Of a stretch of 64,000 nt of DNA, positions 24,605-34,603 are shown one piece after another (positions within the stretch are counted from its first letter, which is position 1; each line of letters begins with the position of its first letter). Made by a program: the position numbers and the translations under genes. The notes beneath the pieces are model-generated. The model worked only from the letters and a program-made list of their open reading frames with translations. It did no database searches and was not told where the DNA came from. Location of the stretch: NCBI GenBank assembly GCA_903813345.2, contig CAIIXF020000005.1, forward strand, positions 16,989,375 through 17,053,374, given 5' to 3'. This DNA is from Owenia fusiformis. Its lineage: Eukaryota > Annelida > Polychaeta > Sabellida > Oweniidae.

Positions 24605-24904
24605 TAAGTTAAAATACAGATGTTAAAAGTTACATTAAAATCCCATGTCATTTTTCTATTTTGAATAATAGCATTATTCATCGTATTTTGAAAATTGTTT
24701 TCTTATATGTAAATTTCCTATATACCCCTTTAGCCCCTGTAAATTTTAAAAAGGTGAATATGCTTTAAGAATCATATTTTCTGTTTTTCTTTATTACACA
24801 AACTATATAGTTTTTTCGTAGTAAAAAGTTATTGTTTCAGGAAATACAAAATAATAGTTTTAACAAAAATTGATGTCATAGATATGGGAAAACTAATATA
24901 CATG

Positions 24905-25165
24905 TTTATCGTATGCCAAGTAGAGTTTTAGGGAGATAAGTTGGTAAGATATATCCTGTATCCTGATTTTGAGGTTTCCATATCCAGAACCTCCATATCT
25001 CCCGCTTCGGTGCATATCTTCCCGCTTCGGTGCATATCTTCCCGCTTCCGGTAAATAGTGGAAATGCAATAAAATGACTTTGCATATGAATGATTTGTTT
25101 ATTTTTACACCTTGTACTATTGAAATGGCATATGCCCCTGAAAACTCTACTTGGTATAGGATAAA
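24905..25165. repeat. foldback element downstream of ZIP
   Basis: GCCAAGTAGAGTTTT at the left and AAAACTCTACTTGG at the right are inverted. Inside is a short direct repeat, CTTCGGTGCATATCTTCCCG, present two to three times at about 25000-25047. It has no coding capacity. Confidence 0.5.
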
Positions 25166-25169
25166 GCAG

Positions 25170-25306
25170 TTATGTACGGGCGGTTTGGATATTGGGTTCA
25201 TCCCTCGTGAGATATGCACATCTACCTTCAGTCCCTACGGTCCCTCAGGTAGATATGCATATCTCCCTCTGGATAAACCCCATATCCAAAACCTCCCAGT
25301 ACATAA
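25170..25306. repeat. 137-bp hairpin element
   Basis: The left arm TTATGTACGGGCGGTTTGGA and right arm CCAAAACCTCCCAGTACATAA are imperfect inverted copies extending about 60 bp toward a centre near AGTCCCTACGGTCCCTC. It lies about 200 bp beyond the ZIP stop codon. The ORFs crossing it are artefacts of the palindrome. Confidence 0.55.
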
Positions 25307-25470
25307 CCCTTATATAACAGTGATGTGTTCAATAAGGGGATTTTCTGAGACACAAAACAAACTAGTTATGTTAAAAGCAATAGCATACACTATTTTTAAA
25401 AGCAGGTTTCAATATAGTAAATATCACTTTGTACGACCTGTTCATATTTTGAATTTAAAGGTAAAAAAGT

Positions 25471-25476
25471 TTTATT
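25471..25476 (-). terminator. ZIP gene polyadenylation signal
   Basis: TTTATT on the + strand reads AATAAA on the - strand, 29 bases beyond the ZIP stop codon. Being the first canonical hexamer after the stop, it implies a very short 3' UTR. Confidence 0.6.
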
Positions 25477-25504
25477 CCCCAAGTCCTACTGTTAAAGTCC
25501 GCAA

Positions 25505-26677
25505 CTAGTCAACATCTGGAATAAATTGCAAAGTTGCAGCACAACAAAATCCAATGATAGTTGCCAAGAGCTTCAATAAATCTTTGGGCCGGCTGAATTT
25601 ACTGTGGTCCCCTATCTCATGGCCCAAGACTTCAAAAAAGGTAACATACAGAAAAGTTCCAGTTGCAATAGTTTGGAGGACCCCTGTTGCCACATTGTTT
25701 CCATTGTCACCACCATATATGGTAATAAGAATACCCGCAACAATTCCAATTGGTGTAACAATTGCGAAAATGCACATAAATATTACAGTTGTTCTGATCT
25801 TTGCAAAAGTTTCTACAAATGTTGATCCCATGCCAAACGCGATGAATGCTTTGTGTACTGCCAAGCTGACAAACAACAGCCATATTTGGGCATTGCTCTC
25901 TTGCAAACCTAATGCGATACCTTCAAAAATACTGTGGAAGGATAATGCAAGAAGAAGAACAAAAGCAGCAATGTACTTAACACGTTGCTCTCTGTATTGT
26001 AGATTTGTATCAATGTGGCAGTGTGCCTCAGTGTAGTTACTAATTTCACAATCAGCGTCACTGCATGAATCATGCAATGTTTCTTTGGGATATTTTCTAC
26101 AGCCCTCGGCAGTAGCTGCAGCAGTCTGGTCGATGACTCTTTCTGAGCGTTTGTTGTTGCGTCCACCAATTCCTGTATAGTTAGGAAATGCTGTTTCTGC
26201 CTTTAGAATTGGATCACTCTCTGAGCGTTGTTTTTCTAAGTGAGCAGTGTCTCGTTTCCCAATAGGTTTCGAATTTCTGAGGTCAATTTGTATTTCTTCA
26301 ACATGACCGTGATCCTCTTCCCTATGAGTATCATGCACATGTATTATTGTTGCCCCACCGCATGCGAGTGCTGTTCCCTCAACAATCAATACCAGAAAGA
26401 ATCCAAGACACACCAGGAACTCACTTACTGGGAACTCAGTGTCTATATTAAGATCATTTTTTAGACTGTCGATCAGGTGCTCCCTGGCTTCAGGTAGGAG
26501 ATGTAAGAGTGTTGTTCCAAGGAAGATGCCTCCAGCAAAGCAGTTAAGACAACTTATGGAAAATTTATGTCCACCACTTTGTAGTCTCTTTATGAATGTT
26601 ATTGGCAGCAGTCCAATTGAAAGAGTCAGTAGAAACAGCGCTCCTAGAATGATCACTTTAGCAACCCAAATCTCCAT
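25505..26677 (-). CDS. ZIP-family zinc transporter, SLC39A1/2/3-like
   Basis: An uninterrupted 390-codon frame encodes a ZIP (SLC39) importer, which moves Zn2+ or similar metals into the cytosol across the plasma or vesicle membrane. TM1 is about residues 5-28 and TM2 about 41-62, ending in HLLPEA. TM3 is about 84-106. A variable loop follows with a His-rich metal-binding stretch (HVHDTHREEDHGH, about 113-125). TM4 holds the family signature HSIFEGIALG (248-257), TM5 holds HKAFIAFGMG (275-284), and TM6-TM8 end at residue 390. Length and motifs fit ZIP subfamily II/SLC39A1-3. The coding region has no intron, unlike its neighbours. Nine bases upstream of the ATG a good acceptor (TTTACATTCCAG, cut at 26686/26687) suggests a 5' UTR intron. 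The exact paralogue cannot be fixed. Confidence 0.93.
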   Translation of the reverse strand: MEIWVAKVIILGALFLLTLSIGLLPITFIKRLQSGGHKFSISCLNCFAGGIFLGTTLLHLLPEAREHLIDSLKNDLNIDTEFPVSEFLVCLGFFLVLIVEGTALACGGATIIHVHDTHREEDHGHVEEIQIDLRNSKPIGKRDTAHLEKQRSESDPILKAETAFPNYTGIGGRNNKRSERVIDQTAAATAEGCRKYPKETLHDSCSDADCEISNYTEAHCHIDTNLQYREQRVKYIAAFVLLLALSFHSIFEGIALGLQESNAQIWLLFVSLAVHKAFIAFGMGSTFVETFAKIRTTVIFMCIFAIVTPIGIVAGILITIYGGDNGNNVATGVLQTIATGTFLYVTFFEVLGHEIGDHSKFSRPKDLLKLLATIIGFCCAATLQFIPDVD

Positions 26678-26686
26678 CTTTGTAAC
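26678..26686 (-). promoter_or_regulatory. putative 3' splice site of a 5' UTR intron, ZIP gene
   Basis: On the - strand GATTTACATTCCAG precedes GTTACAAAG and the ATG. This looks like an acceptor placing the ATG ten bases into the coding exon. The upstream noncoding exon and promoter were not found. Confidence 0.45.
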
Positions 26687-27562
26687 CTGGAATGTAAATC
26701 AATTGCAACAGTTATGCATCTTATATTTGGCAGTCTTTCAGGAAGTAATAGTCAAGTCCTTTCCCATAAACCCTGCCACATTTTGATACATCAAAGAAGC
26801 TAGGATATTATATGGGCTAGATTGATGATGTCAAAAGTTGTACATGTTGCAATTTGTCCAAGCAAAAATAGGATTAATTTATTGCTAATTATCCCATCGA
26901 ACGAAGTTTGGAGGGATATAGGGAACGCCTCCGTCCATCCGTCTGTCCAGGCAATAACTCAAATACCGTTGGCCCGATTTTGTTCATATTTTGTACACAT
27001 GTAGCGTATGGGGGTAGAAGTTCTGCTCGAAAGCCAATTGGCATTTCAAAAAATGGCCACCATTTTAACGTATTTACTATAACTTGAAAAGTGGTGGAGC
27101 AATTTTGTTCATATTTGGTATGTGAATGCTATAAGCATAGCACACTGTCTAATGACACTTGTGGTAGAAGGTGGCCATTTTGAAAAATGCTTTGGCGTTG
27201 CTGTTATCTAGTTTTGAAAAGGTACAACCATAATGACATCATCAATCTTGTCAATATATCATAGTTTCTATGATTTACCAAAAGGCGTTGGGGCTTATTG
27301 CTAAAGGTCTATTGTGCATGTTGTGTTGAACTTGGACCTGTTTAATCTGTTGGATTTTTACCTCACACTTTAAAAGGTACATTTAAAAAATACTTTTGTA
27401 GTCTTTTTTGAATTAGTGATTGTGTTCAACTCCCACTCGTTTAATTAATTTGTCACTGCACTTATTGAAAAACCCAGCTGAAAAATACTCAAGAACCTTT
27501 TCTTTTTTTTTTTTTTGTAAATAATTTGCTCAATTCATACGGTTGAATAATGTGTAAGAATC

Positions 27563-28740
27563 TAAAGGACGATTCTCGGTTTGGAGAACAGTCTCCTGGG
27601 CTAATAATTTTTTTCATGAAAAATATAGAAATATTACCCAAATTAAACTATGAATATTCAAAAGAGGACATTTAAATCTGCAAGATGTAAAAATAACAAA
27701 TTGGTCTGAAGCAGGGATAACGCTCAATTAGACCGATTCAATAAAATACAAGTCTCGATTTGGGGAAAGAAGTTCATCAGTGTACTGTGCTAATATTTTT
27801 TGCGAAAAATCTAGAAATATTACCCAAATTAAATTATGACTATTCAAAAGAAGACATTCAAATCTATATTACCGTATTCTCTGTAATTAGCGCCCAGGGC
27901 GTTTAGAAAATTGAAAATACATTATTTAGACCATTCTAATAAGCGCCCATGTATGAAAGAAATCAGAAATCCCGAGGAATTTCATGTATGGCAATTTTTC
28001 TTGACAAGAATGCATTTTCTTCAACATATTTTTATAATAATATGACAAGTGCTGTTATTGGAGAGAATACGGTAAAGATCGCTTAGACAATATTGACAGT
28101 GGTTGAAGACCCGTCTATGTCTAATTTATTTCCGGCACGGCAACTTTGTCATTATCGCCGATTACCTTCAATATTTCCACTAGAGACTGCTGGATATCGA
28201 TCTAAAGTTTTACATTATTTCTAATTTGATGAGAGATCATCATTATTCGTGCAAAAGTCGTGTAAAAGTCGAGAAACATTAAAAAGAAACCAGAAAGTTC
28301 ACGACCTTGACATGCGCAGAACATCTGCGCAGTAGCTTTTGAAATTTCTGAATGCCGATAAAGAACAATTCCTTCATTCATTATGGACTATTTGGAGACA
28401 ATATTAGCATGGTATGGTGTGGGAAGCACCCATCGATAGATATGTATCGAGAGGATGCATAGAATTACAAAACGCGTCGTGTTTACAGCAGTTTTAGGGT
28501 AAGTACTCTATTATCGCCCGCTCCTGGATTTTGAGAAATATTTTTTTCCTGATATATTCTTCAATTCTTGTTGATTCCTCGATGTTTCTTGAACTTTGTG
28601 AAGCGGGGTGGGTGCTTATTAGAGAGTGGGCGGTAATTACAGAGAATACGGTATGTAAAAAAAATCAAATTTGTCCGAAGCAGGGATAATGCTCATTTAG
28701 ATTGATGAACTTTGTTCTCCAAACCGAGAATCGTCCTTTA
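27563..28740. mobile_element. 1.18-kb TIR element with a nested insertion
   Basis: The 27-bp ends (27563-27589 starting TAAAGGACGATTCTCGGTTT; 28714-28740 ending AAACCGAGAATCGTCCTTTA) are perfect inverted copies. Inside, a segment containing AAATATTACCCAAATTAAA and GAAGCAGGGATAA occurs twice (27600-27725, and 27765 onward). The second copy is interrupted by ACCGTATTCTC-type sequence at 27870-28653. No transposase ORF is present. The superfamily is unknown; TA-rich flanks leave the target duplication ambiguous. Confidence 0.75.
27870..28653. mobile_element. ACCGTATTCTC-type element(s) nested in the 27563-28740 element
   Basis: The left end TACCGTATTCTCTGTAATTA is inverted relative to TAATTACAGAGAATACGGTA at 28634-28653. 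A further inverted end, GAGAATACGGTA, occurs at 28063-28074. Thus there is either a 205-bp MITE (27870-28074) inside a 784-bp one, or two adjacent copies. It shares GCGCCC or CGCCC next to the terminus. It has no ORF. Confidence 0.65.
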
Positions 28741-29168
28741 TATAATTAATATTCCTTTCATACTCAGGCTTTACAAATTATTGATGATTTTCTAACTTAT
28801 TGCAATGATGGAGCAAAGTGTAACAAAATGTTATATAACTGTAGAGTGTAGATAGGTCAAATGATACACATTTTATTTTGAGGAGCTTCATTAGATTTTT
28901 GATGAGTGTTTTTATACATCAGTTAGTTTGATAATGGCTCATTATTTGCGTTTCTGATTGTTTTTTTCTGATAAATGTTTTATTCCTGGCATCGTAACCA
29001 TTCTGAACTGAATTAGGCATAGCATATATTTGCATGTAGATGATATGAGAAAAAATTGGGAGTGAGTACTCGACCCTAAGATTTCATTTGATGTTTTGAA
29101 TAGTGTAGGCTTTTTGACTGAGAAATTGTACAGGTAGCCTAAGGGGGAGTAAGAGAAATGTGTTTGTT

Positions 29169-29340
29169 CAGTAAAATCTGTATATACGAACATCTCTCAA
29201 ACCCCAGGACCTTTCAATGTGAACACTTTCTCATTTTGATTTTTGTTATCTTCAATTGATTCACATCAAAAAACTTACTGATCCGAACACTTTTTGTCTG
29301 TTTCTGTACCAATCATTTAAGCTAAACAGGGTTTACTGTA
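29169..29340. repeat. pogo-like MITE, about 170 bp
   Basis: The left CAGTAAAATCTGTATATACG and the right CAGGGTTTACTGTA are imperfect inverted ends, enclosing GAACACTTT-type motifs like the other pogo-like fragments in the window. Only the right flank shows TA. Confidence 0.5.
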
Positions 29341-29861
29341 TTGTATGTGTTTGGTTGGTTTAATGTCTCAATGCACATTTTCAAGGGCCAAAGTACACAA
29401 CATTGTCACGTTTTATTTAATTAACTTTATTTCGAACAAGGAAATTTCATCTTAAATTAAAGGTCCTTAATTCAGAAACTTGATATTTAACATATACAGT
29501 AGTATAAACTAAGAGCTTCATGTAGAATAGCTTTTGACATTTACTCATGGAATTTGGATAATGTTACATACTGTATATTGACTTGATACTTACATCTGAG
29601 GTCTTTCTATCAAATTAATTTTCATGTTGAAATTCTTATGGGATTCTTATGTTGTATTCTTATGGGAAAATATTGAATTTTGACATATGTTTTTCATTTA
29701 TATTTAAATTTTCCTCTCATGTATGCAAAGACTATTAATGAGTGCTCCCTAGCCTTGGGAAATCAATGGACATTCTTAATGTTCAAAATCCATTCAAAAT
29801 AAAGACCCAATAGATGTATAAGTGGGTGACGGGCATATTGGTGAATATGCCTGACAGCAAA

Positions 29862-30272
29862 GCTGTAAGTTCTGAAAACTATAATCAGGATACAAACAAT
29901 AAATAAAGTTAGGTTTAAATAATCTCTTAAGCCAATTTTGCAAAGTTTCAAAGTACACAATTTAAGTAGGTCGCTGGATTTTCACATTTTTATACATCTG
30001 ATTATCTGAATTATTCCCTACACTCTTTGTTCAAAACTAAAAGATTTAGACCGATATGCCTATCAAAGCTGTAGCTCTGAAAACTATAATCAGGATACAA
30101 ACAATAATAAAGTTAGGTTTAAATAATCTCTTAAGCCAATTTGCAAAGTTTCAAAGTACACAATTTAAGTACATACCTGTAGGTCGCTGGATTTTCACAT
30201 TTTTCTGATCTGATTAAAGAATTATTCCCTACACTCTTTGTTCAAAACTAAAAGATTTAGACCGATATGAAA
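29862..30272. repeat. 205-bp tandem duplication
   Basis: CTGAAAACTATAATCAGGAT at 29872 recurs at 30077, and the match continues through AAACTAAAAGATTTAGACCG. Divergence between the two units is low, suggesting a recent duplication. Confidence 0.75.
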
Positions 30273-30464
30273 TCAGTTATATGTTCAGGAAAATAACATG
30301 TGACTTCAAATAGGATTGCATAAAAATTCCAAACATTCATGCTTACCTTAGAAAATAGTTTTAATAACTTAATGTGCTCATATATTCATCACTAAACTAC
30401 ATGTATGACCATGTACATGATATTTACATGTATTAATATTCCCATATGTTATATGATATAAGCC

Positions 30465-31660
30465 TCTAAATATAGCACAGCCTGAGGCAGCTGGTTGATC
30501 TGTTTCACATATTTTCGAATGTGAAATCTTAAATTGTTTAATTGGTGCCACCAGATATTATAGGAATACTGTACTACATTGTATATTCAAAATGCTAATG
30601 TTTGCACACCTGAAGCAGCTAGTTGATCTGTTTCACATATTTTCAAATGTGAAATCTTAAATTGTTTAATTGGTGCCACCAGATATTATAGGAATACTGT
30701 ACTACATTGTGTATTCAAAATGCTAATGTTTGCACACTCCAAAGATAAATCAATATGTATGTACCAGTGTATTAATATTCCCATATATTATATGATATAA
30801 GCTTCTAAATATAGCACAGCCTGAGGCAGCTAGTTGATCTGTTTCACATATTTTCAAATGTGAAATCTTAAATTGTTTATTGGTGCCACCAGATATTATA
30901 AGAATACTGTACTACATTCATATCATATCAATCAGATATTATAGGAATACTGTACTACATTGCATGTGTATTCAAAATGCTACGGATAAATCAATATCTA
31001 TGTTCCTATATATCTATGTATGTACCAGTGAACTGTACTCCCTACTTACCTCTCTGGATCTCTCTATGTGAAACTATGGTCGCATAAATAGTGTGCTATT
31101 GTATTATATTTAACTGGCTCAGCTTTCTGCATGACCTAGAGTACACCTATTGTTTGTCCTTTCTTCACATTGCAATGTAAAATGTGAACCTAATCACACT
31201 TGTTGGTTTTAGTCTTGTGATATCTGGTTGAACTTTGAACTTAACGATTAACACTTACCACTAAAAAAAACACTTCACTGCAATGTGGTTGAGACTGGTT
31301 TCACATTTTCACATAATTCATGAACATGTGAAGGGGATTTGATTCACATTTTTTATTTTCATTTCACATATTGCAAAGTAGCCCTATTGCAAAGTAGCCC
31401 TTACAGAACTTTTAATATCTCTTATCAAGTAAAGAAGATACTTGAAAAGGCATTCTCAAGCTTAGAAATTAAGGATAACTCATACTATTGTTTGTTAATC
31501 CATTTAATATGGATTGAAAACTTAAAATGTATATATGATTATGAATTTATAACCTTTGCGACTTGATTTTTCAAAAGGTACAGCCTTGGCTCAATATGAT
31601 AGAATCATGTTTTTGGCTTTGATTGCCCAGGTCAAATACCTGCAGGTCATCCATTCAAAG
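30465..31660. repeat. diverged duplicated segment, copy A
   Basis: Homologous, with scattered indels, to 34604-36345. Shared landmarks are TCCTTTCTTCACATTGCA, TGTGATATCTGGTTG, ATGTGGTTGAGACTG, CATATTGCAAA and CTTAATATGGAT-type motifs. A local unit with GTTGATCTGTTTCACATATT is repeated three times (about 30494, 30622, 30832). At 31191-31192 this copy has an uninterrupted TA where copy B carries a 798-bp MITE. Confidence 0.7.
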
Positions 31661-31668
31661 GAAGTATT

Positions 31669-31926
31669 TACTGTACGATGGTTAACCATCAACAGTTCCA
31701 AAAGTTCATTTTATCATGATATCGGGGATATAAAGACAGCACGTGTCTGTTTTCGCCGCAAAACTGATTTCATTTTCAGAGCAGAAATTTTATGTCACGT
31801 GACATGACGCGTGTGGTTGAAACAATTTGCCGCAATATATGATTTTGTAGATAAAAATGAAACCCTGGCTTTTAAAATGGAGTGATTTACTCTTATGTTG
31901 AGCCATTCATTGCATGATGATTGAGG
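31669..31926. repeat. dispersed repeat related to the 60315-60718 element
   Basis: TTCCAAAAGTTCATTTTATC through TTTTCAGAGCAGAAATTTTA to AATGAAACCCTGGCTTT is shared with 60410-60585 in direct orientation at high identity. The terminal repeats of the 60-kb copy are missing here, so this is a truncated copy. Confidence 0.7.
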
Positions 31927-32801
31927 CCATTCTCATCAATTGTGCATAGGGTATAATATCACTTGCAACTGAGTACGGAATCAGTCGAGCTGAAACGCTA
32001 TTGGAAGCTTGTAAGTTATACAACATATCGGATCATATAGACTGTGACTTCCATTGGGGTACAATATTAAGGGCCAACCGGGAAGTTTCCATCCAATAAA
32101 TAAAGTGAGTTGAAAGCATGCAAACCATAGATCCAATTTTAAATGTCAAGATTAAATAATATTCTATTAAAATTATATCACTCTTAAATAAGTCGTTTCC
32201 CAAACATTAACCAGCAATAGAAAAATAAGGTTAAAGACATCATTTGTTCAAATGAAATTGATCATTAATCACATGTTCTACTGCATTATAATGATGGTAA
32301 GGTTGAAATCACAATTTCATAAGCAATTTCTCAATTTGCCCATGTATTTTGATAAAAAGTTGATTTTGACATCAAAAAGTCATATTTTCAATAATACTAT
32401 ACTGTATAGAGATATACCACATGGTGCTTGTAATTAGTTGTTGTAGGTATCAAATGCATTAAAAAGCTTCATATTTTTTCAGTTATATTCATAGCTTCCT
32501 CGTAATGAATACCTACTAGCCTTGGGTAATTAATATTTCCTCTCAACAAAAATCTATAGATATTCTTTTAGGTATTTTCAAATAACCATCCATTCAAAAT
32601 AAGTGAGTGCATACTGTTAAACACGTGTATTCCTTTATGTATCAAGGTGGTATGAGTGGGTGTATTAGTGAGAATGCCTGGGAGTTAAGCCACTCTATGC
32701 TGACTGTGCTATACAAAAATATGTGGTGCGGATATCATGTGCACAAGGTGCAGATATTAACAGTCATCTTTGAATTTGATTTTGTGATATTTCACCAACT
32801 A

Positions 32802-32943
32802 ATGCCTGGGTCACATTTGCTGCGATTTTTCGACTAGCGCCCGGCCGATTGAGTATTTTGTTCCAAACTGAATACAATTTTGAACAAAACACTCAATTAG
32901 GCGGGCGCCGGGCGATGAAACGGAGCAAATGTGACCCAAGCAT
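32802..32943. mobile_element. 142-bp TA-flanked MITE (ATGCCTGGGTCACATTTGCT ends)
   Basis: The 20-bp ends ATGCCTGGGTCACATTTGCT and AGCAAATGTGACCCAAGCAT are near-perfect inverted copies, flanked by TA. The surrounding sequence (32695-32990) has an inverted, diverged paralogue at 33858-33985 in which the element is absent (around 33889-33896). A relative with TIRs only lies at 38485-38571. It is non-coding. Confidence 0.8.
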
Positions 32944-33526
32944 TAGACATGTTGGATACTCAATTATATTCGTACATGTGTACAGGTTCCCTAATAAAAA
33001 CGAAATTGTGTAAATAAGCGTGTAGTTCATTTTATAGCAACACATCAAACTATAATTCTCTCCCTGAAGCAAATAATTTGAAAGTGCAACTGTTTCGCAG
33101 TGTTAACAGCATGCATTCAATATTGGTGATCAAGATGACCTATCAATACAAATTATATTTGAATTTGAAAGTTGAAAAATTTAAGTACAAAATGGGAAAC
33201 ATTATATAAAAATATGCAACCTCTAAACAAGCGGTGCAGATATCCATTGATATATTTTAAGTGACGATATCCGCACTGCTTTTTTAGTTTATATCCAATA
33301 AATGTTTTCAATTTTTTAAACAGAAAGTTTATGATTTTCAAAATGCAAAAATAATTTATATTGCTTGATCATCTCAATCACGAGTACTGAATGAAGGTGG
33401 CAAACTGTGTAATAAAGCAGCAATTTCAAATTCTTTGCTATAGAGCAAGGGTTAATGCTTTTTGCATCATTAAAGAATGAACAATACAACTATAGACAAA
33501 ATTTCCCTTTTATTAGGTATCCTCCA

Positions 33527-33850
33527 CAGGCCTGTCAACTTGGGAACACCTAACATGAGTGACTTGGAAATGTTGAACACCTCCCCTCAAAATGTGGACA
33601 CCTTGGTCCAAATCTGAACACCTTGATCCAAATTTTGAACACCTTGGTTTAAATTTTATTACATCTTGCCAAATTTTGAACACCTCATTTTTTTTCAACA
33701 TTTTCTACAGAAAGATTTTTGCTTGACAATTACCAGGTAAAATGCGTATTTGCGTGACATTTTGTGTCACGCAAAAATAACTGGCGTGACTTCAAATTCT
33801 TCAGCAAATGCGTGACAAATACGCAAATTGCGGGACAGTTGACAGGCCTG
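33527..33850. mobile_element. hAT-like non-autonomous element
   Basis: The left CAGGCCTGTCAACTTGGG and right CAGTTGACAGGCCTG are inverted ends. CCTCCACA at the left and CCTCTACA at the right form an 8-bp direct repeat with one mismatch, as for hAT target duplications. The interior has TGAACACCTTGG-type repeats and GCGTGACA motifs. A diverged copy of its right half, in inverted orientation, lies at about 54682-54830. Confidence 0.6.
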
Positions 33851-34603
33851 CCTCTACAAATGGATGACTGTATAGTTGAATACCCAACATGCCTTAGTTT
33901 ATGAAATATCACAAATTCAAAAAAGACCTTTAATATCTGCACCTTGCACACATGATATCTGCACCACTTGTTTTAGTATAGCACAGTCTGTATAGGGTGT
34001 ATAAGCTGTAAGCTCAAAAATCCACAAACAGTTAACAAACAACATACAAAAATCATTAAATTTCAGTGTTTAACATCTCAACAGTGATATAAATGGTAAC
34101 AGTTCATCATAACCAGGATGTGACACTGTAACCTAGTCAATTTATGTTAAAGAAAACATTTTTGAAAGAAATTGCTAGACCTGCACATGTTATTTTCTGG
34201 TATAAAATAGCGTATGAAGGCATGGGTGTATTTCTTTGTTTTTCTGGAACACGCCTAACCATCGCGTAAGCATCTACTGTTTGAGAAGTCAGAAATGATT
34301 TAGAGTGTCGTTGAGAAACTTGGAGAAGAAATTCAGAAAATTGGAAAGGCAGCTGCCTTCTTAGAATATCAGCATTTCCCTTGTATGGCAATTTTTCAAA
34401 AATGTTTTTTTGGAACCATCACCTTAACATATTATACCAAATTTTTCTTATTGGAATTTTAGTATAGGAAATTTCCTCATTAGATTCTCATCAATGATAC
34501 TGTGAATGTCGACAATTTAACTTTAAAAATTGACCATTTGAACATGTATTCTCATGCAATGGTCTTTGTATTGAGCTTATGATGTTGTCCCCATGTTGGT
34601 GTG

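Larger units (their letters stand above)
21492..25470. other. TAF1B-ZIP intergenic region (convergent genes)
   Basis: No convincing exon is seen. It includes the TAF1B 3' UTR, a roughly 59-bp tandem duplication at about 22047-22143 (GTGGATGATGTCTGGAGC twice), a CAGGGTG-type MITE at 24135-24604 and two foldback elements at 24905-25306. No canonical AATAAA occurs close after the TAF1B stop. Both flanking genes read toward this region. Confidence 0.6.

Noticed and set aside
25554-26036. 160-codon + strand ORF
   Set aside because: It is antisense to the ZIP transporter coding exon and has no family features of its own.
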